Shown here: piece by piece, positions 63,690 to 64,000 of the stretch
Numbering within the stretch: the first letter of the stretch is position 1
How the letters are laid out: every line of letters begins with the position of its first letter
NCBI GenBank assembly: GCA_963970005.1
Contig: CAXAMN010022662.1
Coordinates: forward strand, 723,173-787,172
DNA: 64,000 bases
DNA from: Durusdinium trenchii
Taxonomy: Eukaryota; Sar; Dinophyceae; Suessiales; Symbiodiniaceae
Direction: 5' to 3'
The notes under the pieces: model-generated
The model's input: only the letters and a program-made list of their open reading frames with translations
The model's database searches: none
Told to the model about the DNA's origin: nothing
Position numbers and translations under genes: made by a program

Positions 63690-64000
63690 CTCTAGCTTCT
63701 TGTTCCTAGTAGTAAGGCCAGGAGCCCCTAGTAGCGTCCTTGCTCCTAGTAGCGATGCCCTTTGCTCCTAGTAGAAACCTAATGGAAACAACGTGTCCTC
63801 CATTTAGACAAACCTAATGGCGTCCGAACGCTCCGTTCGTAGCCATGCCAGGAGCCCCGTTCGTAGCGTCCGATCGCTCCTAATATCTGAGATACATATA
63901 ATAGTCCGTACTCTACTAGGTAGTAACAAGAAGCTATTAGAAACAAGTGCCACGCTAGTAGTAACAGGTGCCTTACTAGTAGTAACAAGAAGCTAGTAGA
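63690..64000. repeat. CTACTAG-family cluster at window end
   Basis: CTTGTTCCTAGTAGTAAGGC and GGAGCCCCTAGTAGCG units, then the fold-back arm (AACAAGTGCCACGCTAGTAG, ACAGGTGCCTTACTAGTAG) running out of the window. Confidence 0.85.

Overview
The window looks like nuclear DNA of a dinoflagellate, most likely of the Symbiodinium/Suessiales type. Evidence: Ty1/copia polyproteins of the kind common in those genomes (CCCH plus CCHC zinc fingers in gag, and a methyltransferase-like domain between protease and integrase), KRPAA and MPE/MPD peptide repeats, TTTAGGG-type repeats, many small exons with GT, GC or GA donors, and long intergenic stretches full of a CTACTAG-type dispersed repeat. There are two scaffold gaps (13265-13274 and 34185-34584). 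No prokaryotic operon, rRNA, tRNA or CRISPR array was seen.

Layout. 1-14.9 kb is host DNA: repeat-rich intergenic sequence, exons of a CAMK-like protein kinase (minus, 1.4-2.0 kb) and a four-exon unknown gene (minus, 14.0-14.85 kb). 14904-32087 is LTR element A, a minus-strand Ty1/copia retrotransposon with identical 185-bp LTRs and a 5-bp target duplication. It encodes gag, protease, a C5-methyltransferase-like domain, integrase, RT, RNase H, a hydrophobic tail and a complete dUTPase. Its gag is split by TIR element A (22504-30904, 8.4 kb). 32.1-38.97 kb is host DNA with a duplicated segment, two uncharacterised exon clusters and repeats. 38974-62290 is LTR element B, a second minus-strand copia element with identical 145-bp LTRs and 5-bp duplication. 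Its RT is split by TIR element B (40707-55379, 14.7 kb). 62.3-64 kb is host DNA: a seven-exon gene whose last exon was hit by LTR element B, then repeats.

How the parts fit. The window is two nested pairs: each young copia element carries one large terminal-inverted-repeat element. Both TIR elements begin with CC, make 2-bp duplications (TC and GT), and their in-silico removal restores the retrotransposon reading frame exactly. TIR element B carries plus-strand multi-exon genes, among them a methyltransferase-like gene and a transposase candidate (DLLHAFHLGVGRD plus a C-terminal DED block). Three otherwise unrelated mobile elements here thus each carry a domain with the signature LFxG ... C-containing loop ending in S-R ... 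EQP, as in cytosine methyltransferase folds. With a retrotransposon-borne dUTPase this suggests mobile elements equipped to modify or protect their own DNA; that functional reading is inference.
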